Shown piece after piece: positions 8,710-18,912 of a DNA stretch of 64,000 bases. Numbering within the stretch: position 1 is the first letter of the stretch; each line of letters opens with the position of its first letter. The DNA comes from CAYRUD01 sp964427425. Lineage in GTDB: Bacteria > Chlamydiota > Chlamydiia > Chlamydiales > FEN-1388. The DNA lies in contig CAYRUD010000013.1 in assembly GCA_964427425.1 (NCBI GenBank), positions 97,220-161,219 on the forward strand, read 5' to 3'. Both the position numbers and the translations under genes were made by a program. Under the pieces are notes generated by a model that made no database searches, had not been told where the DNA came from, and was given only the letters and a program-made list of their open reading frames with translations.

Positions 8710-11700
8710 ATGGGGACATTCGACTTTACCTTTAGAAGTGCAGATAAAACATACGCTATTCAAGTAAGCTGCGCATCAAATAAAACACCTTTAAAAAGAG
8801 ATGAACTCAACGACAAGGTAAAGAAAGCCGCAAGCCAAATCTGTGGTTCTTGCACTCCGACAGAGACTATAAAACTAAGAATTAATAAAGACGGAACAAT
8901 CTCTCATCATATTAATACGAAATGGAAAAAGATTGACGTTAGTACAGAAACGAAATCTGATGGGCAACTCTTAGAAACTCTTCCTTCCTTCCCAAAATTT
9001 GAAGATATCCAGAAATGCCAATCACCGCTTGCAGTGTTTTTACAAAACATTGCAAACAAAATCAAATCGATCATTCCATATTTCAAGAAGTTGAAAGAGG
9101 AAGAACAGAGACTCTCCCTCGGGATTTTAAAAGAAATTGTCGGCGAAATTCCAGCCCATAATACGTTATCAATGCGAAACGTCATACAATACTGGATCAG
9201 ATTTCTAGAAAAGAGCTCCTTGCCAACTATCGAAAATCAAATAATCAGGGAAGAATTAACAAACTGTTCTCGCCGTTGCGCCATGATCGAGACAATTCAG
9301 CAGAAGAAAGATCTTCACGAGACAGCTTCCATTATCCGCTCAACGACCAAAGCATTCGCAACTGAAATCGCTGCGCTTAACGAAGGCTCGAAAATGCTCT
9401 TGCCATGTGGATACTGGAAGGAATCAGCAAAAAAAGAGTATATCTTCCAAGATATCCTTCTTGAAGTCACGAAAACCTCAGACGATAATTACACAATTTC
9501 TTCTTACTCAACGGACTCAGACGTCCCATCTTTTTCTATTAAAGATCTATCTATTGAGAACATACAGAATCATCTTCCCCTTATTCTCGCCCGTACACAT
9601 CGCTCAAGCATTGAGCCATCTCACCTCAAGCTTGATAAGATTCTTAACCTTGGCGCCATAGCTTCTGCGTTCATTAAAAAGAAACCAAATCAAGTTCCTG
9701 CATCTACATTGATACCAACAGATGTAGCTGCTTTAAAAGAGTTATACTCTTTCGGATCTAAAATAGAAATTTCTAGCGTCAATCAGACTCAATCTCCATA
9801 TGCGCAGCCAGGACAAGTAGCTCAGTTATTTTTAAAAGAGAAAGGCATTATATCTGACATTACTCTCAAAAAATTCCAAAATGAGTTCGAACTTCTTCTT
9901 GAATCAACTCGTGGCGACGAATGGAAAAGCTCTCAAGAAATGAGAGAAACTGTCACAGTCACCGCCAGAAAACTTTTAAAGGACTACGAGAACCTCGCAA
10001 GTCAATCGACTTCAAATGAGAGTAATAAGACGTACAAGATAGCAACAAAAACCCTTGATACGTATCGATTAAAGCTCTTGGAAATCCTGGAATCCACATC
10101 TCATGGGCCACGCAAAATCTCCGTTAAGAAGAAGGATGTCAACCGTACTTTCCGTGATAAAGTAGGGATTCGAAGCGCTCCTATTAGGCCTGGTTTAGAA
10201 TCAAACGCTACCTCTGCAATCTCCCTTGATAAGAAACAATTGCCAATTGGCGCCCTCTCATCTCTTTACAATCATGAAAAGACATTTACATTTGAACACG
10301 CAAAAGACGCTACCCTCATAATCTCTTCTCTCATTGAAAATGGTAAATATGAAGAGGCCCGTCAATGCGTAACTGACATTCTCTTAACAGCGCCTCTTCA
10401 AACTCAGCAGTCAAAAGAGCTTGTTGCGCAACTAAAAGCATTGCAGTCTGAAGCTGTAAAAGCCGCGCTCCTTGTTGAGGACCCATCATCTCAGCCTATT
10501 TCATTCCAATTAGCCATTTTTTCACTAGAAACGCTCTTACAAATGGCAATGGGGACCGAACATCAACTTCACAACAACAAATTAATGTTTGAGCAGCTTA
10601 AAAATCATAAGCTCTTTTACTGCTCATCATTAGTCGAAAGCAACAGATACAAAGAGCTTGAGAATTTCTACAATCAGCAGAGTGATCTCCAGTCTAGCCT
10701 TAACGAACAAAAGCGCCTCTCAAACGATGAGATGGATTACTTAATAGCAAGCCAGCTTATTTATTCTGGATTCAAAGTACTTAAAGGGCGAGGCCAGAAG
10801 GATTCAATCAATCTGCAAGAGCTCATATCAACACTTCAAACAGATCCTTCTATCCCAATCACAATACAAAATGCTCATGACAAATTAACAGACAATAAAA
10901 ACCCTATACTATTAAAAGTCGGAAATAAGAAAACCGAGATCTTTCTTATCTCATCTTTTGACTCTAGTCAAAAATCAGGATCACATTATCTACATACAGC
11001 CCCTGCTTCATCTTCTGTTTCACGGGCTGCAATCGCTACAGCCTTTTCTCCGTTTGCTAATAAAGAAGACGAAAAAAATTTCTTCGATATTGAAGAGGGT
11101 TTTAAAAGCCAGGGCGATAATAGCACGTCTGAAACACAATTCCCGGAAGACGCAAGAAAACAAGCTATTGATTCTCTCATATTAAAAGATGCTCTTTACG
11201 CTATTGGCAGCTCTGATTGGAGACAAACAACTGGTGATCAGACTTTAATTGAAGAAAATGACGCTATCCAAAGAATACGTCAATTAGGAGATCCAGTAAC
11301 AAGTAGTCTTAACAAGAAAGAGCGAGAAGCCATAACGAGACTTGCTGTCAATTTAGATGCGCCAGGCGGTAAAGAATTCCTTAAGGAGCAGCTATTCTCA
11401 ATTGTAAACAGCGATATGGCTTACATAATTACAAAGCCTGAGATCTCGCCCTTGATCAACAGCATTATTCTCGATCCTAGGCTATTTCTCGCGGACAGTA
11501 AAACATGTGAGAAATTACTATCCCTCTTGGACCGTCGTATTGCTGTTCTTCAGAAAGAGATCGAAGGCTTAAAAAATGGGCAAAACGACAAAACAACTCA
11601 GGAACTCATTGATAACAAGAATCAAGAAGTAGTAGGGCACACACTTTTAAAAACTCGGATCATGTTAATGAGAAGTGAGGCTCCTCCTCCTCCTATTGAA

Positions 11701-14700
11701 TCTTTCTCTCAACTTCTCTCTACAATTGAGACCTTCAAGACCTTACCTTCCACGCTTAAAATGTATAGGTATGCTGAAACGCTGTCTTTAATCAGGCAAG
11801 CTTTCCCTTTCGGCAGTCTCAGCGAAAGTTTAAAGGATAATAAAAACATGCCCCTCTTCCAGCAAGCGATCGGCCGCTGGATAGAGCTCGCCAACAGCCC
11901 TTATAAAGAGACAGTCCCAGCTCAGTTTTTAGCTCAGATTCACTCCTTCATGCTAGAAACTCAATCTGTGCTAGATTCACCTAACACGCTAATCCCTTCC
12001 GCCCTCAAAGAAGCTAAGTATACCAACTATCCAACTGATGGATGGGTATACAAATCCGAGCAAAACCTCTTTATATCGGGAAATTATCAAATCAATTTGA
12101 CGAATGGCGTAGTGATTATTGATGGAGAATGTTCCGTCAAATTACCGTCACATATTAAAAACAGCCCTGAAGTGCAATCACTCGCTTCAATTATCGATCT
12201 AAACCAACTCTTTACCGTTAAAAAATCATTCGACAGAGATTCTAAGGAAAATATTACTGTATACTCGCCTCAAGATAATGAGCATCTACGCATCGTTGTA
12301 AAGGAAGAGCAAATCGTTATACAAAAGCAATTTAATGGCAAATGGCACGAGAAAACTAGTATAGGCATCGCAATACCTATAGCGCTTGAGAGACTTTCTG
12401 AGCTCAGATCTATATGGATTCCAATTGATACGAATCATCCATTAGAGGTTATTTTTTCCGATAAACGTGCGCCATTTAATCAAAAAGAAACCGTATCCTT
12501 AAGTAAGGATAAAGCAATCCGCAGCGTTAAGGATATTGATGGTAATAGTTATGTAAGCATTAAGCCTTCATCTGAATTAGATCTATTCTTAAAAAAGTTT
12601 GACTCACGATATACGGCTTACGAAGCAAAAGACGGGTCTTTGAAGGTTGTTTTTCCATATACATATCTGGAAAAAAATCAAAGACATCCTCTTGAAGTTT
12701 ACATCGACGCTCATGGCACAGTTAGTTTATCCCAAGAAGGAAAGAGAGTAGAATGCCTCGGAAATATGCGCTCTCATCTTACGCACAGCATGAATGCCAA
12801 TACTCTAGAGAAGTTAAAAGTACAACTTGCCGCGCTTCCCTTCGCAATACAGGATTTTCAAGTCATCGCGACCGAACCTGAAAAGAAAATACTTCTTCCA
12901 CTTACAAAGCTTTGCCGGCAGTATGAAGGAACAAATGATCCAGAAAAGTCTCGACTGTATGATTTATTAAAACCAGCTCTTGAAGATGAAACAGACTCAA
13001 TACTGCTAGAGTGCGTAATACAAGATGATGGCAGCCTTCGTTTTAGTAAACTTGGAAACGCCTACTTGACGTATCTTGCACTCACCCAAAGAAAATATAG
13101 TGATGCTGAGTACTTAGCAGAGCAATTTCTTCTCACTCCGCTTATACCTTCTGACTCAGCTATAGGGCAAATATATAAGGCAATTCTTTCCTGGGAGGAT
13201 TACTCGGGAGAAGCATTTAAGCTAAGAAGCCGTATCCGCCTCAGTCAAGCGCTACAGCAAGGAGAAAGGCATGACATTCTCCTTAAAAACATCATCATCG
13301 ATAGCGTCCAATGCTGCCTTAAACAAAAGAAAAAGCCCATTGAAACTGAAGCTATCCAGTTACTCCAAAGTCTTCCTAAGAACATCCTCTTTGAATTAGA
13401 ACCATATCTTCATGATCAGATTTCACTCTTAACTGAAATCCGAAAAGCTAGCCTTGAGTTAATGAGCTCAAACCTCTCTGACTTTCTTCAAGAAATTACT
13501 CATACTGATAAAGCCGCCATTATTCTCTCTGGGATTGATGATGAGGCAAAGAAACAATTAGGACTCCTTCTACAGTTAGCAAAATCGGATAGTACTTCGA
13601 GCGCGCAAGACCTTATACTCAATCTCTCCACTTCCCCTGATGAGACAATTATCCGTGAGTCTAAACGTTTCTTTGATCTATGTAAAAAAGATAGTAAAGA
13701 CCCATCGAGAGAACCCCTTCTTAAGGCTCTCACCTTATCCCAAGCTCGAACTCAAGAAGCAACAGCCATAAAAAGCCTACTCTTAGTCGCATTGGAAGAG
13801 GAGCCATCAGAAGAGCATTCATCACTTAAATTCCCTGAACTTAAGCGACTCGGAATAAAAGATATTTATGGTCTAAGCCAAGACATCTCATCGTACAATC
13901 CTTCAAACGATATTGTCAGCTTCATTGAAAAAATCAGCGAGAAAGCCAATAAGCGACGTGAAAGACGAGAAAAGGAATTAAAACAAAAAACTCAAGAATC
14001 GATAGAGAGCTCTGACCCAAAGCTTGATGAGAAGAAATGGGTAGAAGAATTTAATTCTTTGCTAAGTAAAGCCTCAACTCCATTACAACAAGGCAGCCAG
14101 CAAAGCTATTCTACTACTGAATCTTCGCAGCTTTTCCAACATACTTTTTCAGCCTCTAACGATTTATTCGAGATTCAGAGCAAGACAACTCAACCTCCTT
14201 CAGTTCTTCCTGAAAAATTTTCTTCTGATTTGGGAGATCAGCTACAAGATGACCTAGGAAAATTCATTTCGAGTGAATTGACTCAAGAAATACGCTTGAA
14301 AGACGGTATATCCTTAGATAATCTCATAGAACTTGAGAAAACTGCCACAGAAGTCCAAAAAAACATTGAAACAACTTTAAAGACAACCAGAGAACTAGTA
14401 ACCGCAGCTATTTACAAAGGGATAGATCAAGACACATCTCTCACTTCAATCGAAACTCGCAATCAAAAAATTGTCGATCGCTTAATTGGAGCTTACATTA
14501 GAGGGAGTGAGCAATTCCAACTAGCAGCTGAAGAACTGGGATGGAAAGGAAGTAATGAAGAGCTCGAACGGCTGGAAGGAATGATAGAGGCATTCATTGA
14601 AGACAGCATTAAGAAAGCCCATATCAACGACATTATTCGCTCAATTCACACATGCTCTAAAGAGATTCAAAAGAATAATTCCGTCTCTGCAGATGAAAGT

Positions 14701-17700
14701 AAAAAGCTGTACACACTCCTTCAAGCTGAGAGGGCGTATACTTTTGACCCAAAAAACAATTTCACAAGATACCTTCTTGGCCTTGAGTATATGAACGGAT
14801 TTATTATCCGAAAACAAAACATCGATCTTGTCAAAGAAGTTCTAGAAAACCAAAATGGAACATTCCAATTACCTCCTGGCTCAGGAAAGACACTTGTAGT
14901 TACAAGACTCCTAGCTGCCGCGAAAGTAGATTATACACATATCCCCACGCTCATTGTTCCTGAATTTCTCTATGAGGGTAATTTAAAAGACCTTGATGAA
15001 GGGCTCCGTCAATTATTCGGACAACATGTCTTCGCCTTTGACATACCTATGGACACTTCATTATCTTCCGAGCGCATCGATTTTTGGATAAACAGAATCG
15101 AGAGTACAATTAAAAGCGGAGGCGTCATGGTTACAACAAGACGCTCTCTTGAGACTCTACGCAACCTCTTCGATGACTTAGAGCTGAAAATAGGGGCATC
15201 TGAATTCCAAGATCCTGAAACCCAAAAGAAGATAGAGCAGTATAAGAAACTTGGATCTTTGCTCGTCCTCCTTAAAGAGAAAATGGCATGTCATATCGAC
15301 GAAGTCGATTCCATCCTCGATATCCATCAAGAAGTAAATCGCTCTGTTGGAGAGAGATCCCCGATCTCTCAAGAGAAAAGAGACGCATGTCAAGACATCT
15401 TTGTACAGATCAATGAACTGGCTTTAAAAGGAGACTCTTTTGCCGTTAAACTGTTGAGCAATACTCATGTTGATACCACAGCAGAATCTCGTCAGGAATT
15501 CATTAAACGTCTAGCTCAAAAATTCCTTGAGAAAAACAACATCCAAGTATCCAAGGAAAACATTGCTTATTTCTCGACAGGAATGATTGAAGGGACAACT
15601 GACAAATGGCCTCAATTCATGGAGATTTTGCGGTCTTCCAAAAATGAAGACGATCAGAAAAAATTCAGGCAATATGCCTCAGCGAAAGCAATAATCAGTG
15701 AGGTATTACAAAATTCTGTGCTGCCTAAAGCCCAAAACGTAAAAGATGGTTATGGCAGACATAAAGATGGATGGAAAGTTGGTCCTTACCTGAATCCTGG
15801 AGAGCCTTTAGAAGGGTCAGAGTTCAGCACTGATTTGGAATTGCTTGCCTTTACGTATCTAGACTATTTGCAGTCAGGAGTATCGGACACTCAAGCTCAT
15901 GAGCTTTTTGAAATCCTGGGCTCTCCAATCCAAACGGATACAGGAGATACTATCAACGCATCTTCCGCACAAGAGCTGAAAAAGCAAATTAATGAAAAAC
16001 CTGCGCTTAAACTCTGGCTTATAAAACATCATGTCGCTCCTAAACTCTCGTATGTTAAGCAGCAAGTAAAAGCTAACGCCTTTGACCTTGTCGCCATGGC
16101 CCATTCAACATCAGGGATGACAGGAACCCCATATAATTATGCGACGTATCATCCAGGAATTGACACTTCAAAAGCCGTGAAAAAAGGCGCTGATGGGCAA
16201 ACACTCTATGCAATCGCAAAGCATAGTGCAGAAATAAAGGTAGTAACTATCGACAATGAGTCCGATCTTCTAACTCACGCCATTAAAAGTGAGAAAGACG
16301 GTATTATTGATGCTGGAGTCTATTGCAGAGACACTAACTCTCTCGATCTATCAGAAAAAGCATGTCATGCACTAAAAGACACCTCATTTAAGTATGTAAT
16401 CTTTGTTGATGAAAACGGAGCTAAAAAAACACGAACGGTCGAAGATGGGAAAGTAATAGACTATAACCCCAAAGAGCACACACACGAGAACTCATTCACA
16501 ATTTATCAGCGCTTCATTGGGGTTGATATTAAGCAAAAATCCAATGCTAAATTCAGTGTATCTGTTGGAAACGCTCTCTTCATTAAGGACTTTATACAAG
16601 CCGTAATGAGATTGAGGGAACTCTCTTTGAATCAATCATTCGATATCGTACTCACGAATGATGTAGCAGCTGTTATTCGATCAATTACAGAAAAAGGAGA
16701 AGCAGAAGATCTTACAATTGAGGACATCATAGCCTACTGCGTTCAGAACCAACAGGAAAGTGTCAAGAAAGACACCCTCGAAGCCCACAAAATGATTCTC
16801 AAGCATATTCCTAAACAATCTCTCTTTGAAGCACGAATAAAGTGGGCAGCAGAACGCGTAGCAAATGATAATCGTGCGATCTTTGACACACTCCAAAACC
16901 TTCACTCAAATCGATCTTCGAGTTACCACACAATGATATTGGAAGGGAAAGCAGAGGGAGTTGAAGCTGATGGAGTGGAATACGAGCAGCTAGCTCAAAT
17001 ACGCACGAAGACAGCATCTACTACGTCACTTTCGTCTCTCACGGAATCCTCTATCAACACATTAAACAAGGTCGCAACAGAACTTAAATCAACTTCTCTT
17101 AAAGAGCACTTCGAGACACATAAAGCAAAAGCGTCCCGAGAGCTTGAGCAGAGACAAAGTTCTTACTTGGAAGAAAGCGATAAGTGGGCGAGACTCCTTC
17201 CAGAGAATGATATTTCGACAAATATGACTTTAGGAAGCTGTACCATAAGCACACAACAATCACAACAGCAGTCGACGCAAACAACCCAGACCGTTACCCA
17301 ACAAGTAGTAACTCAAATCAAGAAGCCATCCACTAAACTGCCTGCTAATCCTGAAAAGTATATTCCACTCTTTGATCTATCCAAAGCCAAAGACTCTCAG
17401 AGCGCTCATCAAGCACTCCTAAAAGGGCTTGATGATCCTGATAAATTCCTCGCCGAAAAACTTTCTAAAGATGGTGAAGGCGTTATCAAGGATTATCGAT
17501 TTGGCTTACGCATAATGCACATCAAAGACAATGATTTCATACATTGCTCGAGAAATCTGTATAGAGGCTTCTTATCAGCAGCATATCAACCAGACTTAAA
17601 TACCAAAAAACCGCTCGATTACGTCCTCATAAGAAAAATTGGCGATAAATACCACCTCTACTTGCTCGATAGAACAGACACTCAGACATTTCTCCATCTA

Positions 17701-18219
17701 TACGATCAGTGTAAAGACAGCGTAGACAATGACTCATTAACATTGGTATCTCTTCATCAAGTTCCACCTCAAGAAGTAAGAGGAAAGATTCCTTCGGAAG
17801 ATGATCCTCAATTCTGGAAGCTTATTGCGTTTGCCAAATTACTCGACGGACAAGCCTCCTTTTCTTCCGCAAGTGATCAAATTGGTCTTTTAGAAGTACT
17901 AAGAAACTGGGTCGATTTAGAATTTACAGACTACATGTTTCCTAAACAGCTGCAATTACTTACTAAAACTCTACTCCTAGCTGCAACAGAAGAAGAGATA
18001 AGAGAAATTGGCCTTAAAGCACAAAATAAGGAACTTACATCCCCCTTTACTGAGCTTGTAGGAATACTAAACACAAAATTGAAAAATCCAGACCATATGA
18101 GCCGCTGGAAAGAGGAATTTAAAATTCGAAGAGAAAACACTGAAGAACATATTCCTCCTGAAGAGTATATTCTATCGACGGTATGCGCACAACTTGGACT
18201 ACAACCTCCAGCTCCATAA
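8710..18219 (+). CDS. Giant protein with SecA/SF2-like ATPase core
   Basis: This single uninterrupted frame of 3169 codons occupies 15% of the window. Residues 1 to ~2000 are mostly helical, charged and without membrane segments or a signal peptide. The ATPase core lies in the last third: Walker A LPPGSGKT at 2054-2061 preceded by an RKQ-containing segment, Walker B HIDEVD (D2197-D2200), TSGMTGTP at 2467-2474 (close to the SecA GMTGT motif), and QAVMRLRE at 2630-2637 as a candidate motif VI. A Gln/Thr-rich linker at ~2848-2875 precedes a C-terminal domain of about 290 residues. The layout resembles the large DUF3638/DUF3645 proteins, but I cannot confirm that. Substrate (protein, RNA or DNA) is unknown. 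A SUI1-like gene follows after 119 bp. Confidence 0.8.
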   Translation: MGTFDFTFRSADKTYAIQVSCASNKTPLKRDELNDKVKKAASQICGSCTPTETIKLRINKDGTISHHINTKWKKIDVSTETKSDGQLLETLPSFPKFEDIQKCQSPLAVFLQNIANKIKSIIPYFKKLKEEEQRLSLGILKEIVGEIPAHNTLSMRNVIQYWIRFLEKSSLPTIENQIIREELTNCSRRCAMIETIQQKKDLHETASIIRSTTKAFATEIAALNEGSKMLLPCGYWKESAKKEYIFQDILLEVTKTSDDNYTISSYSTDSDVPSFSIKDLSIENIQNHLPLILARTHRSSIEPSHLKLDKILNLGAIASAFIKKKPNQVPASTLIPTDVAALKELYSFGSKIEISSVNQTQSPYAQPGQVAQLFLKEKGIISDITLKKFQNEFELLLESTRGDEWKSSQEMRETVTVTARKLLKDYENLASQSTSNESNKTYKIATKTLDTYRLKLLEILESTSHGPRKISVKKKDVNRTFRDKVGIRSAPIRPGLESNATSAISLDKKQLPIGALSSLYNHEKTFTFEHAKDATLIISSLIENGKYEEARQCVTDILLTAPLQTQQSKELVAQLKALQSEAVKAALLVEDPSSQPISFQLAIFSLETLLQMAMGTEHQLHNNKLMFEQLKNHKLFYCSSLVESNRYKELENFYNQQSDLQSSLNEQKRLSNDEMDYLIASQLIYSGFKVLKGRGQKDSINLQELISTLQTDPSIPITIQNAHDKLTDNKNPILLKVGNKKTEIFLISSFDSSQKSGSHYLHTAPASSSVSRAAIATAFSPFANKEDEKNFFDIEEGFKSQGDNSTSETQFPEDARKQAIDSLILKDALYAIGSSDWRQTTGDQTLIEENDAIQRIRQLGDPVTSSLNKKEREAITRLAVNLDAPGGKEFLKEQLFSIVNSDMAYIITKPEISPLINSIILDPRLFLADSKTCEKLLSLLDRRIAVLQKEIEGLKNGQNDKTTQELIDNKNQEVVGHTLLKTRIMLMRSEAPPPPIESFSQLLSTIETFKTLPSTLKMYRYAETLSLIRQAFPFGSLSESLKDNKNMPLFQQAIGRWIELANSPYKETVPAQFLAQIHSFMLETQSVLDSPNTLIPSALKEAKYTNYPTDGWVYKSEQNLFISGNYQINLTNGVVIIDGECSVKLPSHIKNSPEVQSLASIIDLNQLFTVKKSFDRDSKENITVYSPQDNEHLRIVVKEEQIVIQKQFNGKWHEKTSIGIAIPIALERLSELRSIWIPIDTNHPLEVIFSDKRAPFNQKETVSLSKDKAIRSVKDIDGNSYVSIKPSSELDLFLKKFDSRYTAYEAKDGSLKVVFPYTYLEKNQRHPLEVYIDAHGTVSLSQEGKRVECLGNMRSHLTHSMNANTLEKLKVQLAALPFAIQDFQVIATEPEKKILLPLTKLCRQYEGTNDPEKSRLYDLLKPALEDETDSILLECVIQDDGSLRFSKLGNAYLTYLALTQRKYSDAEYLAEQFLLTPLIPSDSAIGQIYKAILSWEDYSGEAFKLRSRIRLSQALQQGERHDILLKNIIIDSVQCCLKQKKKPIETEAIQLLQSLPKNILFELEPYLHDQISLLTEIRKASLELMSSNLSDFLQEITHTDKAAIILSGIDDEAKKQLGLLLQLAKSDSTSSAQDLILNLSTSPDETIIRESKRFFDLCKKDSKDPSREPLLKALTLSQARTQEATAIKSLLLVALEEEPSEEHSSLKFPELKRLGIKDIYGLSQDISSYNPSNDIVSFIEKISEKANKRRERREKELKQKTQESIESSDPKLDEKKWVEEFNSLLSKASTPLQQGSQQSYSTTESSQLFQHTFSASNDLFEIQSKTTQPPSVLPEKFSSDLGDQLQDDLGKFISSELTQEIRLKDGISLDNLIELEKTATEVQKNIETTLKTTRELVTAAIYKGIDQDTSLTSIETRNQKIVDRLIGAYIRGSEQFQLAAEELGWKGSNEELERLEGMIEAFIEDSIKKAHINDIIRSIHTCSKEIQKNNSVSADESKKLYTLLQAERAYTFDPKNNFTRYLLGLEYMNGFIIRKQNIDLVKEVLENQNGTFQLPPGSGKTLVVTRLLAAAKVDYTHIPTLIVPEFLYEGNLKDLDEGLRQLFGQHVFAFDIPMDTSLSSERIDFWINRIESTIKSGGVMVTTRRSLETLRNLFDDLELKIGASEFQDPETQKKIEQYKKLGSLLVLLKEKMACHIDEVDSILDIHQEVNRSVGERSPISQEKRDACQDIFVQINELALKGDSFAVKLLSNTHVDTTAESRQEFIKRLAQKFLEKNNIQVSKENIAYFSTGMIEGTTDKWPQFMEILRSSKNEDDQKKFRQYASAKAIISEVLQNSVLPKAQNVKDGYGRHKDGWKVGPYLNPGEPLEGSEFSTDLELLAFTYLDYLQSGVSDTQAHELFEILGSPIQTDTGDTINASSAQELKKQINEKPALKLWLIKHHVAPKLSYVKQQVKANAFDLVAMAHSTSGMTGTPYNYATYHPGIDTSKAVKKGADGQTLYAIAKHSAEIKVVTIDNESDLLTHAIKSEKDGIIDAGVYCRDTNSLDLSEKACHALKDTSFKYVIFVDENGAKKTRTVEDGKVIDYNPKEHTHENSFTIYQRFIGVDIKQKSNAKFSVSVGNALFIKDFIQAVMRLRELSLNQSFDIVLTNDVAAVIRSITEKGEAEDLTIEDIIAYCVQNQQESVKKDTLEAHKMILKHIPKQSLFEARIKWAAERVANDNRAIFDTLQNLHSNRSSSYHTMILEGKAEGVEADGVEYEQLAQIRTKTASTTSLSSLTESSINTLNKVATELKSTSLKEHFETHKAKASRELEQRQSSYLEESDKWARLLPENDISTNMTLGSCTISTQQSQQQSTQTTQTVTQQVVTQIKKPSTKLPANPEKYIPLFDLSKAKDSQSAHQALLKGLDDPDKFLAEKLSKDGEGVIKDYRFGLRIMHIKDNDFIHCSRNLYRGFLSAAYQPDLNTKKPLDYVLIRKIGDKYHLYLLDRTDTQTFLHLYDQCKDSVDNDSLTLVSLHQVPPQEVRGKIPSEDDPQFWKLIAFAKLLDGQASFSSASDQIGLLEVLRNWVDLEFTDYMFPKQLQLLTKTLLLAATEEEIREIGLKAQNKELTSPFTELVGILNTKLKNPDHMSRWKEEFKIRRENTEEHIPPEEYILSTVCAQLGLQPPAP

Positions 18220-18252
18220 ACTCGTGCGTACTTCATGCTCAATATGAGCTTT

Positions 18253-18291
18253 GAGTGTATCGATATCTTAAAATCCAGAGTCGATACACTC
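18253..18291. repeat. Long perfect inverted repeat downstream of the giant gene
   Basis: GAGTGTATCGA (18253-18263) pairs perfectly with TCGATACACTC (18281-18291) across a 17-nt loop. A flanking TGCTCA/TGAGCA pair (3' arm 18292-18297) can extend it after an interruption. There is no T-run, so it may be a terminator-like structure, a mRNA stabiliser or a protein-binding site. Confidence 0.6.
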
Positions 18292-18338
18292 TGAGCATAT
18301 GAGTAGATATATCAATCATATATACATGCGGGAAGAAC

Positions 18339-18617
18339 ATGCCATTTACTATTGGTGGAGACTGGACACCGAGCGCTCCAGCAAGGAAATCAGCTCAAAA
18401 ACCTGTGAAAGTCCGCCTTATCAAAAGAGGGAATAACTTGATAACAGCTATCCTTAACCTCGGACTTGACCCCAGACAGCTCTTAAATCTTGCATCGACA
18501 CTTAAAAAGAGGCTTGGCTCAGGGGGAGCTATTAAAGATGGAGCGATTGAGATTCAAGGCGATAAGGTCGATGAAGTTAAAAAGCATCTTCTCGAGATGG
18601 ATATCAAGTCATCTTAG
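18339..18617 (+). CDS. yciH: SUI1/YciH-family (eIF1-like) protein
   Basis: The 92-residue protein ends in the SUI1 signature: KKRLGSGGAIKDGAIEIQGD followed by a helix, closely matching bacterial YciH and the eIF1 core. Bacterial members are thought to influence start-codon selection by the small ribosomal subunit. The KRLGSGG loop carries the basic residues expected to touch the ribosome. The length matches the family (about 100 aa). It stands between the giant ATPase gene and glyA. The link to either neighbour is unproven. Confidence 0.9.
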   Translation: MPFTIGGDWTPSAPARKSAQKPVKVRLIKRGNNLITAILNLGLDPRQLLNLASTLKKRLGSGGAIKDGAIEIQGDKVDEVKKHLLEMDIKSS

Positions 18618-18912
18618 ATAGATACGAATAAAATTATCCTTCCTCATTTTCCAGAATTAATCAGATTGGTAGACTTCCCTATTTTGCACTTTTACTTGAA
18701 AAGGAGCAGTTTTCTAACCTTCGCTTATTTTTATCTCTCATCTACTTTACTTTTGAAACTATTCTGTAGTATCCATCTATTCTTTGGACCTACAGCCCTT
18801 GCCTCTGCTCAAAAAAATTTGCTACCATGGTCGATGTACATTGTATATTGTCTCATCGTGCAAATTGTTCATTTATCTGCCACACTTTTCACTTGGGGGG
18901 ATCTTTTTACCT

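Noticed and set aside
18784..18912. An N-terminal extension of 43 codons for glyA
   Set aside because: The extra residues are not SHMT-like and a strong RBS precedes the ATG at 18913.
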